Positions 24,763-36,960 of a stretch of 64,000 bases of DNA are shown here, piece after piece. Below the pieces are notes generated by a model. That model searched no databases. It was given only the letters and a program-made list of their open reading frames with translations, and was not told the DNA's origin. Each line of letters opens with the position of its first letter. The first letter of the stretch is position 1. The stretch comes from Rattus norvegicus (lineage: Eukaryota > Chordata > Mammalia > Rodentia > Muridae). The stretch covers positions 37,355,725 through 37,419,724 of the forward strand of contig NC_086031.1 of NCBI RefSeq assembly GCF_036323735.1. Direction: 5' to 3'. The position numbers and the translations under genes were made by a program.

Positions 24763-25495
24763 ACAGAACACATGAAACTCAAGAATGAAGACCAAAATGT
24801 GAATGCTTCATTCCTTCTTTAAAAGGGGAACAAGAACACCCTTGGCTGGGAATAGGGAGGCAAAGTTTAGAACAGAGGCAGAAGGAACATCCATTCAGAG
24901 CCTGCCCCACATGTGGCCCATACATATACAGCCACCAAACTAGATAAGATGGATGAGGCAACAAAGTGCAGGTAGACAGGAACCGAATGTAGATCTCTCC
25001 TGAGAGACACACCAGAATACAGCAAATAGATAGGGGAATGCCAGCAGCAAACCACTGAACTGAGAACGGGACCCCCGTTGAAGGAATCAGAGAAAGAACT
25101 GAAAGAGCTTGAAGGGGCTTGAGACTCCATATGAACAACAATGCCAACCAACCAGAGCTTCCAAAAACTAAGCCACTACCCAAAGCCTACACATGTACTT
25201 ACCCTGGGCTCCAACCTCATAGGTAGCAATGAATAGCCGAGGAAGAGCACCACTTACTCTGGCGTGGTAAAGAAGGGGAAGTCCTTGGTCCTGCCAAGAC
25301 TGAAACCACTGGGAACATGATTGTTGGGGGGAGGGCGGTAATGGGGGGAGGATGGAGAGGGGAATACCCATATAGAAGGGGAGGGAGAGGGGTTAGGGGG
25401 ATGTTGGCCCGGAAACCGGGAAATGGAATAACAAACGAAATGTAAATAAGAAATACCCAAGCTAATAAAGATGGAGAAAAAAATCCCCCCCAAAA
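24763..25495 (+). mobile_element. Young-looking 5'-truncated L1, 3' UTR only
   Basis: The best-preserved L1 piece in the window. It has ATGAAACTCAAGAATGAAGA at 24,770, the TCTCTCCTGAGAGACACACC block at 24,993, a G-rich run at 25,326-25,360, CCCGGAAACCGGGAAATGGA at 25,408-25,427, and a final AAATAAGAAATACCCAAGC with AATAAAG. Its low divergence from the young murine L1 3' UTR as I know it suggests it is among the latest insertions here. The A-rich end includes a CCCCCCC run, and it abuts a scrap of module A. Confidence 0.85.
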
Positions 25496-25496
25496 A

Positions 25497-25556
25497 AACT
25501 TATGTCATAAGTGTATGACCTTCTGAAATTTTAAAGATATCCCCAGAGATAGAACC
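25497..25556 (+). repeat. Module A scrap, sister of 22,466-22,523
   Basis: About 58 bases nearly identical (roughly 90% by eye) to the module A segment in unit 5 and clearly less like other A copies. It is squeezed between two L1 pieces, so the A copy of unit 6 was broken up by insertions. Confidence 0.7.
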
Positions 25557-26742
25557 TTGCTTCCCAGGAGCTGCACTGGATTATATCAAATTAGGTTGTG
25601 GGCCAGAGAAAACCCAAGCAAAATCCCAAAACAATCCAGATCAATGCCAGGAGAATAGGTTGCTCTCCACAAAGTGCCAGCAAACCATTGTTGAAGACAA
25701 CATCTACACCACTCACTAAACATGGAGATGTTGAGCTGGTGGCTACATCAAACCTTGACCTCTATGTTCTAGTATCTTTTTTTTACGGGAAACATGTTTG
25801 GTGGCTATCAAAAAAGTAATGTAAAAACCAGTCTAGCAACAAAACCTTTCATCCACAATCTGTGCTGCCTGGAAAATTGGCTAGAGAAATAGTGGTCAAA
25901 ATCATGTTGAAGAAACAAAGCAATGTCTGATTTGAGTTATAGCTTACTCCAGGAGATGGAATCCATACACAGTGGTGCTTAGGTAATAAAAAACCAGAGA
26001 CTAGATAGCCCAGAGATGTATGGTTAAATACTTCTGGTCTGAAAAAAATAAGTATTAATAAAAAGACGTGTAATGATATTCTACTATTGTCATAGATAAG
26101 ACTCTTATTCAGCCACCATCAGGGAAGCTTCCTCTGACCAAACATGGAAGAAATACAGAGACACAGCCATATGTTTCCCAGAAATAGATCTTGCAACACA
26201 TAGCTGTATATGGAGGATCTTCATCAAAGCTCTCTCCTCAGAAAAGTCAGAAAGAGTGTAAGAGCCTGGGAGAATGAAAACTAAGGCCCACTAAATCAAC
26301 TCAGAAAATCTCATATGAACTCATAGAGGTTGAAGCAGCGAGCACTGGACCCATGTATGTCTATTCCTTGTCCTCTACATATTTGTTATATAATTTTTCT
26401 TCATTTTATTGCTTTTATGGGACTCTTGAGTGCATAAATGAGTAGGTCTCATATTCCTTTGTCTTCTCTTTGGGCTCTTTACCTTCTGTTAGTTTGGTTT
26501 GTACAGCTTCAATGTGATAGTTTTGTTTTATCTGATTATATATTATTTTCTTATGTTTTTGTTACCACTTAAATGCCAGTTATTTTCTAGTGAGAAACAG
26601 AAAATGAGTAGATCTGGAAGGGCAAGGACATGGGAGGAACTGGAAGTAGTAGAGGGAGGGAAAGCTGAAAACAGAGTGTGCTGGATGAGAAAAAATATAT
26701 TTTTAATAAAAGGAAATGTTTCACGAAAATAAAATATATATA
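25557..26742 (+). mobile_element. Lx-type LINE-1 3' UTR, sense
   Basis: Old rodent L1 3' UTR of the Lx kind. Landmarks are GGAGATGTTGAGCTGGTGGC at 25,722-25,741, the CATGGAAGAAATACAGAGAC block at 26,142, CTCATATGAACTCATAGAGG at 26,310, GCTTCAATGTGATAGTTTTG near 26,507, and an AATAAAAGG end at 26,705. It is homologous to 10,500-10,830. It inserted inside a module A, whose tail resumes at about 26,745. Confidence 0.78.
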
Positions 26743-26990
26743 TTCTTAAAACTTAAATTTACGTAAAAGAGCCCAAGGAGGTCCAGTTTATGTCAAATTG
26801 TCAAAATGCTTTATTATTTTATAAACACATTATTCTATCATTTTGGAAAATGCTGAACTATGTATGGAAATTATAAATGTCAAAGTATTACCTAATAATA
26901 TCATTCCTGTGTTCTTTAATACTAACACTGACTTTTGTTGCACCAACCCAATGTAATAAACTATTGTTGCCATTCCATTTTGTGTCAATA
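26743..26990 (+). repeat. Composite unit 6 header: end of module A plus module B
   Basis: The tail of A (AAAAGAGCCCAAGGAGGTCC at 26,767) is followed by module B (TTCTATCATTTTGGAAAATG near 26,832, closing with GCACCAACCCAATG). With the A scrap at 25,497, this marks a header split by L1. Confidence 0.65.
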
Positions 26991-29900
26991 TAATGTACTA
27001 TTTTGCAATGAATGTTGTACAGAACAATGGTACTGTCCTGTTGTTCCAACAAACTTCTGCGTAACATCTCAATTACTAACTCTATCATCACAATGTTATA
27101 TTAGATGATGCCGTTGTCCTACTATATGTTTACAATGCCCCACTGTATTATAACAGTGCCTGATCATGATCCTTGTGTCCTATTATGACTCAGCAGTACC
27201 CTAATGTTACATCACAGTGCCTCATTGTGACATCAGAGAGTGCAGTGGTGTTGTAGCATAGTCACACCGTGAAATCACCATGCCCTGTTGTGTCATTATA
27301 TTGTTCTATCTTATAAATTCAGTGACCCATGGTAGCATCACACTGTCTTGATGTTACATAGCACTGCTATATTTCACATCATAATGTGCTTATTTTTGAT
27401 ATACCAGTGTCCTAGTTTGTCAACATAGTGCCCTATTGTGCCACTATGTGTCCTATTATGACTCAAGTGTGTACTATTATGTAAGCATAGTGTCCTACTG
27501 GATCACAAGAATTATTTACCTTGATATTCCAATGTCCTAGTAAGACAACAGTGGCCTCCTTTGTTATTACTATTTCCTATTTGTCATCAGAATGCCCTAT
27601 GCTGTCTACAGAGTGCTCCATTTTGTAAACAGTGTAGCCTACCGTATCATCACTGTGCCATCCCAGGGTCCTATTGTGATCTCAAAGTGCCCTATCATGT
27701 CATCGCTGTCTCCTATTTTATTAGTTACAGTCTTTTATTATAATACCACAGTGTCTTATCATAACACAATAGTTCCTTATTGTGTTATTACAGGGCCTGA
27801 CTGTATCATTACAGTGTCCTATCATTTCATTACAGAGTCTGATGTAAACCAAAAGTGCCCAATTATGTCATCATATTGTCATAATGGGTTACCACAGTGC
27901 TCTACTATAATTCTATTGTAATAACATAGGACTTATTTTACTATGATATAACAGGGTCTAGTTGTGATATTATAGTGAGTGATACATTATGTCATTGGCA
28001 ATGGATTATATCATCACTGGATTCTGTTTGATCATAGTGCTCCCTTGTGCATCCATTGTATCCTACTGTGACATCACAATGCCATATTGTCACACAACAG
28101 TACCCTATAATGTAACATCATAGTACTTTATTGTTATATCATAGTGTTATTTGTGACATAGTGGTGCTTTACTATGAAATCACAGTATACTATTGTGTCA
28201 TCATGGTATCCTACTTTGTCATCACAATGTCCTATTTTGACATAATGCGCTTGAATGTGTCATTATGATACCTTACTTTGACATGTCTGTACCTACTTTG
28301 GAAATACAAAGTACTATTTTCCAGTTTTGAGCTGTCATAGCAGTCACCTTTGCTTTAACACAGTGGAGTATTATGTCACAATAGTACCATTTTGTGATGT
28401 AACTGTGTCTTTCTGTATTATAACAGTGTATACCATTGTGATGTTACAACACTCTATTGTATCTAACTCTGCCCTATTCTGACATTGCAGTATTTATTGT
28501 GACATATCATTGTCTTATATAATATTACAGTACCTTTATCATTTTTACCAGTGTCCTATTTTATTATAATATCTAGAATATTACAGTACTCTATTACAAT
28601 AATACTTTGCTCTACATGCTATAAAAGTGTCCTATTATGACTTTTTCTGCCTAAATATGCCTTTACACTATCTACAGTGTCATTTTGTGACATAGTTGCC
28701 ATTTGATTCAACAAAATCTTTATCATGTCACCAATGTCCAATAATGAACTAATAGTGCTTTACTGTGCCATCAGTATCCTATTGTGAACTTATAGTACTA
28801 TAGTTTGTCATAATGGTGCTCTATTTTGTCAATGCAATAGCCTACTGTATTGTTGTAATGCCATACTGTGCTATCACAGAGTCCTAATGTGATCTAAAAG
28901 TACTCCATTGTGTCTTCCGTTTTCTACCATGACAACGCCCTATTGTGAAATCACAGTTCCCTATTGTGACATAACATTGCTTATTATGTCATCATTTCAT
29001 GGAGCTTATTATTTTAGAGTCCTATGGTAATGTACATGTTCTACCATAATTATTATATACAATAAGATACCCTCTTGCTTCATCCCAGAGACTGATTATG
29101 TTGTCTCATTGACCTGATATGACACAACAGTGATTGTGATATCACAGTAATGTATTGTCAATGGCAGTTTCCTATCACAGTGTCTTAATGTGTGAGCACA
29201 GATCCATTTTGTAACACCACAGTATCCTAACATATTAAAACAGTAATTTATTGTGTCATTACAGTGGTGTATTACCACATAGCAGTGCCCCATTGTATAA
29301 ACATAGTAGTCTACAGGGTCATAATACTATTGTTTCATCCCACAGTCCTTCTCTGTCATCACAATATCCTATTTTGCATTCACAGTATTCTATTCTGTCA
29401 TTATAGTGTCTCACTTTATTACAACAGTACCTTTTTACAATATTATAGTTGCCTATTCTGACATCACAGTGCCCTGTTCTGATATCACAGTGTTCTACTA
29501 TGATGGTAAGTCCTTATTGTGACATCATTATGCTCTATTGTGATATCACAATTTCACTTCTGTGACTCAAATGTTGCCATTTTGGTCAACACAACACTTA
29601 ATCAGGGTCTCACAGTGTTCTATTATGACCTAATCATGACGTACTATGTCATCACAGTATGTTATTGTATTACCATCCTTATGGCATAATCACAGTAACT
29701 TTTTGTGATATCGTAGTGTCCTAGTTTTTAAAACAGTGCCCTTTTGTGTCACCACAGGTCTGAAATATGCCATCACAATGTTCTACTATGTCATCACAGC
29801 ATTATATTGTGACATTACAGGGTCATTTTGTTAAACTATTGGGTGTTCCCTATTGGGTCAACACAGTGAGCTACAGTGCCATCACAGCTACCTATTGTGA

Positions 29901-32432
29901 ACTAAGTGTCCAACAGTTTCCTGTAACAGGGATGCAAAGTAATATTTTAGCACTGTGCCATCACACTGTCCTATTGTGCCAATACAGTGTCCTACTTGTT
30001 TAAATCTGTGTTGTTTTTTGAAGTTTCAGTGTCTTATTGTGATATAACAGTACCCTATTGTATCATAACAGTGACAAATTGTATCAACAAAGTGTCTTAC
30101 TGTATTATAACAATGACTTGTGATATCTCAGTGTTCTACTGTGACACAGTAGTGTCCTCAGTGTATTACCACAGTTCCCTGTGTTGTCATCTCAATGCTA
30201 TATTGTGACATAGTGTCATTATTGTCTCCCATGAAAAAGTATAGTTACAGTGCGTTATTATATCACAATGCCCTACTGAGACATTACGATGCCCTCTTGT
30301 GACATAGAAGTGCCTGGTAATGACATCAGAATGCTGTCTTTAACACAATGCCCTACTGTGTCATCCTAGTGACTGAGTGCACTACAGTGCACTATTAAAA
30401 CAGCACAGTGCCTGTTTGTGACATGAAAATACTCAAATGTCTCATATCAATAACCTGTTATTATATCAAAGTATAGTCATATGACATATAAGTGCCCAAC
30501 TGAGTCATGACAATGCCCTATCAGGCCATCACAGTGTCTTATTATGACAACTCAGTACCCTCCTGTGTCATCACATCAGGGTTTATTTTTATATCAGTGC
30601 CCTATCCCGTCAACAGATTATCCTGTTATATAAGCAGTGTCTTACAGTATTACAGTGCCATTTTGTGACAGTACCGAATCCTGTGGTGAGCTAAATTTCT
30701 CTATTGTGATGTGTTCTCTATTTTGTTAAATAACACTTCCCTATTATATAAACACAGTGGCCTATAGTGACATAGTTCTGCTCTCTCATGTCACCAGTTT
30801 CCTAATGTTTCATTACTACTCCCTATTGTTATATCACTGTGTCCTTTTGTAATATGAGTATCTTATTGGTTTAATAAAGTATTCTTTTGTGTCACAATGT
30901 AGCCTATTGTGATGTAACAGTGTTCTGTTGAGTCATATAGTACTCTATTGTGTCAACATAGTGTCACAGTGTACAATACATAATTTATCTGATATTTCAG
31001 TGTTCTCTTATGCTTTTAGAGTGAACTATGTTGTCATCATAGGGTCCTACTTGTTATTGTGATGCCTGATTGTATCATTAGTATCCTCTTTTGTCATCAA
31101 TGTGTTCTACTGTGGCAACACAGTATAATTTTGTATCATCATAGTATATTTTTTGGTCTATAGGACCACTAGTGTGTCCTCAAGATATCTTCAATTAGAG
31201 TCCCCTATTGTGACATCATAGTGTTTTACTGTGGCATAACAGAGTTTGACTATGACATAACAGTTTCATCTTTGGACTCAACATAGGGCTTGATGTGTCA
31301 CCATGCTGCTCTATTTGTCATCATGTCTTCTTGTTAAATTATTTTGGTCCAAATGTTTCATTATGCAGTCCTATTGAACCATTTCACTCACCTATTGTGA
31401 TTGAAAAGAACCCCAGTGTGTCATCAGAGTGATTTATCATGTTATTACAGTGTTCTTGTGCCATCAGGGTCCTATTGTGAACCAAAAGTGCTCTATTATG
31501 TCATCATAGTGTCACATTGTCACATAACATTGCTACATTGTGTGAACACAGTGGCCTGTAATGTCATAACACATAACAGCACGATATCCTATCATCACAG
31601 TATTCTATTGTCCTTCACACTTTCCTACTATTTCATCACTATGTCCCACTGCATTAAAAATCATCTATTGCAATATTAGTGTTCTACTATAAATAAATTG
31701 TATTCAATTGTGACTTCACAATATCTTATTCTGACAACACAGTGTCCTATTGAGATGTAGCAGTGCCTTATATAAGATCACAGTGGTCTATTGTGTTATC
31801 ACAGTGTCTAGTATATTATAGTGCTCTATTGTAACAGCCCAATGTCCTATTGTATCATTAGAGGGCACTATTATGACATTTGCATTGTTTTTTGATGTGT
31901 CAGGTGCCATTTGGGTCAATGTAGTATCATGTATTACAGTGTTCAATTGTGAACAAACAGTACTCTTGTTTGTCATATCAGTGCCCCATTATTTTAACAC
32001 TTCATTCTACTTTATTTTAACAGTGAATTATTATTATACTTCTATGTTCTACTGTTGAATAACATTGCCACACTGTATCATCATAAACCTACCATGCCAT
32101 TACAATGCCCCATTGTGACATCACAGTGTCATTTTTTGATATATATCAGCATGCTATTGTGTCAACATAATCCCTGATGGTGCCACCATGTATACTACTG
32201 TGACACAACGGGGCTCTATTTTGTTAACACTGTATCCTACTATAACACTTATCTTTTCTGATATTTTGGTGTTCTATAGTGTCATAACACTGCCCTGTGG
32301 TGTTATTATAGTATCATTCTCTATCATAACTGTGTCATACTGTGTCATCATAGTATTCTATTGTGATATTATTGTGTCTGAATGTGTCATTAAAGTGTAG
32401 TTTCACAGTGATTTTTGTTTCTCTCTGTGTGT

Positions 32433-32498
<66 letters not shown>

Positions 32499-32535
32499 AG
32501 AGAGACTTTTTCAATGCCTTATTGTATCAACACTG
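26991..32535 (+). repeat. 21-bp array, segment 7 (longest, ~5.5 kb)
   Basis: About 260 unit-lengths without a header. The GTGACATCA and GTGTCATCA forms are common here. Open + strand heptad chains occur, for example at 29,987-30,208. Interrupted near its right end by a GT/GA microsatellite. No clear A, B or C module was seen inside it, so either headers were lost or this segment grew by local amplification. Confidence 0.88.
32425..32505. repeat. (GT)n-(GA)n compound microsatellite within the array
   Basis: GT run at 32,425-32,466, then GA run at 32,467-32,505, surrounded by 21-mer sequence on both sides. Confidence 0.96.
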
Positions 32536-32639
32536 TATCCTACCGTGATAAGTAAGAAGAACTTCATCTTAGGTCTGAGGTCAGACCTGTGAGGAGTCAG
32601 AGATGTTTAAGACAATGAATTTTAGAATTATAATATAAT
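32536..32639. other. Short unassigned segment
   Basis: About 100 bases (AGGTCTGAGGTCAGACCTGT) between the array and an L1 3' end. It contains the imperfect palindrome AGGTCTGAGGTCAGACCT. I do not recognise it. Confidence 0.4.
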
Positions 32640-33180
32640 TTCAGGAATGCAAAGGGCCCCTACCCAAGGATGTTCTCTCAGGAAGTACACACGTACCACA
32701 GGAACAGAACTGTGGACTATAACTTGAGCCTGACAAATACAGAGGCAGATGCTCACAGCCAACCACTGGCTGAGAATTGGCTCACCAATGGAAGAGTTAA
32801 AGAAAGGACTGAAGGAGCTAAAGGGGTTTGAACACCATAGGAAGAACAACAATTAACCAGAATTAACCAACAAGACTCCTCAGAGATCCTGGGGACTAAA
32901 CCACCAACCCAAGAGTACACAGGGAGGGACCCATGGCTCCAACTGCATATGTAGCAGAGGATGGACTTGTTGGACATGAATGGGAAGAGAGGTCCTTGGT
33001 CCCGTGAAAGCTCAATACCCCAGTTTAGGGGAATGCATGAGAACGTGGGAGTGGGTGAGTGAGTGAGGAAACATCCTCATAGAAGCAAGGGGAGGGTGGA
33101 TGAGATAGGGGGTTTCCAGAGGGAAAACCAGGAAAGAGAACATTTGAAATATAAATAAATAAAATATCCAATAAAAAAAA
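32640..33180 (+). mobile_element. 5'-truncated LINE-1 3' UTR, sense
   Basis: Rodent L1 3' UTR with TGGCTCCAACTGCATATGTA at 32,934, ACATTTGAAATATAAATAAA near 33,141 and an A-rich end AATATCCAATAAAAAAAAA. Inserted in the array. Confidence 0.85.
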
Positions 33181-33390
33181 AGTGAAGAACCAACCCATCA
33201 GACTCTATTTGAGGCTGCCGTCCCAAATTCAACTAAGAACCCTGTGGTTAGCTACAGCTTAAATTAAATTCAGTTAATTACAAATTGAGTCTGTCATATG
33301 GCACCCCTTTACCCCATAAATAAGGACTCCACTCAACTTGTTCAGGCATCTCAAGAGTATGGCTTTCTGGTACTAAAAAACACTATGTAC
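33181..33390. other. Unassigned spacer between L1 and array
   Basis: About 210 bases with no 21-mer periodicity and no L1 match that I can see. It may be part of an unrecognised interspersed repeat or sequence carried along by the L1. Confidence 0.4.
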
Positions 33391-35800
33391 TATAACGGTG
33401 ACTGATTGTAAGATTCAATACACTATGGTGAAGTAATAGTATCCTATTGTGTCATAATAATGACCTGATGTGACAATGACTTGAATATTATGATTGTGAT
33501 TTATTGTGATATTTTGTTGTCCTATTTTGACATAACTGTACTCTATTTTGTCATCAAAGTACTCTACTGCTTTATCACAGTGCACTATTGTATCACAAAC
33601 ATGTCCTGATGGATTATCAGAGTGTTTTATTTTTCCACCCAAAAGTCTTACTGTGGTCTGAAAGTGTCTTTTGTGTCATAATTTCCTACTATTGCAGGGT
33701 CTTATTGTGGCATCACAGAGACTTGTGTCTTCATTCTCCTCGAATGTGATATCACATGTGATGTTACATAGCAGCAATCTATGTGATAACAGTGCCTATA
33801 GTGTCATAGCAGTGCCCTCTTTTGTCAGTACACTGTTTTGTTGTGTCATCACAGTATCTCACTATAACAGTGCCCTATTATAACATTCCAGTGTTTAATT
33901 ATAACTTAACAGTGATCTGTTATGACATCATACTGTCCTATTGTGCTATTGCCGTGCCCTATTATATCACCACAGTGTCCTACTCTGTCATAAGTGTTCT
34001 ATTGTAGTATTTTATGCCTGAATGTTCATTATTTTGTCATATGGTTATTTCACAATGTTGTTATGTGAGGTATCAGTGCCTTTTTGGGTCAACATTGCTT
34101 GCTATTGTGCCATCACAGTGTCTTATTTTTGTCATTGTATTGGCCTTTGATGTCATTACAGTGCTGAATATATCAATGTTCTTACTGTGGCATTACAGTG
34201 CCACACACTGCTGTTACTGAAGGCTGTTCTGATCTAAAAGTGTCATCACAGTTGTATATTCTAACAGTGCCCTATAGTGACATCACAGTGTTCTATTATG
34301 ACAAAACTGTATTCTATATTGCAATCATCAGGGTACCCTATTGTGACATCATTGTGCCCTATTTTGTCACCAATGTGTTCTTCCAGTTCAGAGTCTTAAT
34401 TGTCATCATAGTGATGATTCCTTATATTGTTATTGTATATCCATATTCTATAACAGCACAGTGGCTATTTAGGACATGACAATCACCTATTATGGCATAA
34501 TGATGTCCTACTGTATTATAACACAGCCTGATTTCAAATGCATTATTGTATTATATTGTATAATCACCATGCCAAACTTTGATATCATGAAATTATATTG
34601 TCACATAACAGCCATATTATGCAAGCACAATGTCCATTTTATTACAATAGTGTCTTACTTTATCATCAGAGTGATCGTTTTTGATGTGACAGTGGTCTTC
34701 TACGACATTACAGTGTCCTATTATGATATTACAGTGTTGTATTGTCACATAATTATGCTGTACTGATAAATGCAGTGGCCTATAGTACCATCACATTGTC
34801 CTGTTGTGTCATCATAGTGTGTTGTTCTATCAGAACAGTGCCCCAATATGTCATCTTAGTGCCCTACTACATAATCAGAATGCTCGATTATGATATCTCA
34901 GCACCCTACTGTGTCATCACAGTACCTAATTGCACAACTAGAGCACCATATTAAGTGATCTTTAGGGTCTGTCATAATGTGGTACACTATAGGGCCACCA
35001 CATTGCCCAGTTGTGACCATAGCACTGTATTGTGCTATGACATAACAGTGCTATTGTGTGCCAACGAAGTATCCTATTTTGTCCTCACAGTGTCATATTT
35101 TGTCATTAGTGTCCTGTTCTATCATCACAATACCCTGTTATGTCATGACAATGTTCTTTTGTGACATAAACTCCTCTATTGTGTCAACACTGTATACTAC
35201 TACATTCTAACCGTGCCCTACTTTGACAGTGCTTTATTATCATGTCATATTGCCTTGCTATGGCATTAGAGGTATCTGCTATGTCATTGCTATGTTGTGC
35301 TGTGTTATATAATATCCTATTATATCACCCTAATGCATCTTCCCACTACACTTTGAACCATCAGAGGACTCTATTATTTTATCACAGTACCATTTTGCCA
35401 TTACCGTGCCTAATATGCCATATTAATCCTGAATACTGACATCATATTGTTATGATGTTCCAAAGGAAAATTTATCTTAACATCACAGTGTACTTTTCTA
35501 TCATACCCTATCCTACCTTGCCATCAAGTACAGTGGTATATTGTGAAAACTGCTCTATGGTGCAATAACAGAGCTTAATAGTACCATCACTGTTTCATAT
35601 GTGCCAAAATAATTTCATGTTTTACAAGTCTCTCTATTGTACCTCTAACAAGCCAGCTTTTAGCATCCCAGGGATTTAGCTTGCTAAGTCAGTATTCTAC
35701 TGCAGCCTCATGGTGAACTACTGTGCAAACACAGTGTCCTAGCATATCATCACAATGACCATTGAACCTTTACAGTGCTTTATTGTGCAATTACAGTGCT
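33391..35800 (+). repeat. 21-bp array, segment 8, ending with a diverged module C
   Basis: About 115 unit-lengths. The stretch 34,250-34,950 is among the most regular, with consecutive 21-base units such as GCCCTATAGTGACATCACAG at 34,268. The last 450 bases are GCCAT-rich, and a diverged module C (CTTTTAGCATCCCAGGG, GCTAAGTCAGTATTCTACTG) lies at about 35,651-35,703. A pre-C segment at 35,385-35,530 has a homologue at 38,372-38,530. Confidence 0.87.
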
Positions 35801-35972
35801 TGTCTTAATTACTTTTCTATTAAAATGACTAAGGCAACATACAAAATGCAACATTTAATTTGGTAGGTCAGTCCTTGATCATTATAATGGGGAGCATGGC
35901 AGCAGGGAAGGAAAAATGGTCCGGGATCTGTGTCTAATAACTTATTTGTTGGGACAACAACCATGAGGCAGG

Positions 35973-36041
<69 letters not shown>

Positions 36042-36410
36042 GAGACAGAGAGAGAGAGAAAGAGACAGAGACAGAGACAGAGACAGAATAGACTTTTGAA
36101 TTCTCAAAGTATACCCCTCCCCTAGTGACATACTTTCTCCAAAAGGATCACAAATCCTAATCCTTCTTAAATATTTCCACCCACTAGAAACCACAAATTC
36201 AAATAAAAGAGCCTATCAGATCCATCTGCCTTAAAACCACCAAAGTGTCCTTTTCTGAAAACATATTAGATTATTATCTCAGAAAACTTATGAATTATGT
36301 CTTAATAGAGCTTGCAAATACCAAAATAATAACCTGAAATACTGTAACAGTGTCCAAGTATTTCAACACAGACTTCTGTTTTACCAAACAAATGTCACAG
36401 ATAGTTATTA
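35801..36410 (+). repeat. Composite unit 7 header: modules A and B
   Basis: Module A (TGCTTGTCTTAATTACTTTT at 35,796, then AACATTTAATTTGGTAG and GGGGAGCATGGCAGCAGG at 35,889) carries a long GA tract and ends near 36,240 with CTGCCTTAAAACCACC. Module B has TTATTATCTCAGAAAAC near 36,270 and a closing ACCAAACAAATGTCACA. Strong landmarks make this a useful reference copy. Confidence 0.8.
35975..36087. repeat. (GA)n tract with GACAGA variants inside module A
   Basis: Pure GA followed by GACAGA units. Same position in module A as the expansions at 11,034 and the weaker purine tract at 38,997. Confidence 0.96.
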
Positions 36411-36745
36411 TCATTTCACATTGTGTCATCAATATTCTATTTTGCTGGAACAGTGCCCTAAAGGACAATTAATACCCTGTTTTGCTATCATACTAGGGCA
36501 TACTAGAACATCACAATGTTCTATTGACTTGGTAGTATCATATTGTGTCATTAATTTTAAATACTAGCCTATTAAAATGTTCCTGTTGTGTCATCTCACT
36601 GTCACACAGTACCATATTTTGTCATTAGGATGCCATATTTTGTCATTCTAACTTCTCATGACATAACTAAGGTCTATTATGTATTATAGTGTCCAAGTGT
36701 AACATCACATTGATTTATTGAGTCACTGTATCCTATAGTGTCATC
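36411..36745 (+). repeat. 21-bp array, segment 9
   Basis: About 16 unit-lengths before an L1 3' end interrupts the run. Confidence 0.78.
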
Positions 36746-36960
36746 AAATGACCCTGGAATGAAATCATAGACATATGTCTTGTCTGGACCACCCCAGTGT
36801 AGGGGAATGTCAGGGCAGGAAGGAGGGGTGGTTGGGAGGAGCAACACTCTCATAGAAGAAAGGGGAAGGGGAATCGGATAGGATGGGCAGGAAACCAGGA
36901 AAGGGAATAACATTCAAAATGTAAATTACAAAAAAAAACAATGTTTAAAAATCCAAAAAA
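36746..36960 (+). mobile_element. Very short LINE-1 3' end, sense
   Basis: Only the terminal ~200 bases of an L1 3' UTR: AGGGGAATGTCAGGGCAGGA near 36,801, GGAAACCAGGAAAGGGAATA near 36,890, then AAAATGTAAATTAC and an A tail with a further A-rich stretch to 36,962. 5'-truncated insertion in the array. Confidence 0.82.

Noticed and set aside
26991..35800. CRP-like TGTGA-TCACA operator sites
   Set aside because: The spacing is 2 bases rather than 6 and the DNA is mammalian. The dyad is a feature of the repeat unit only.
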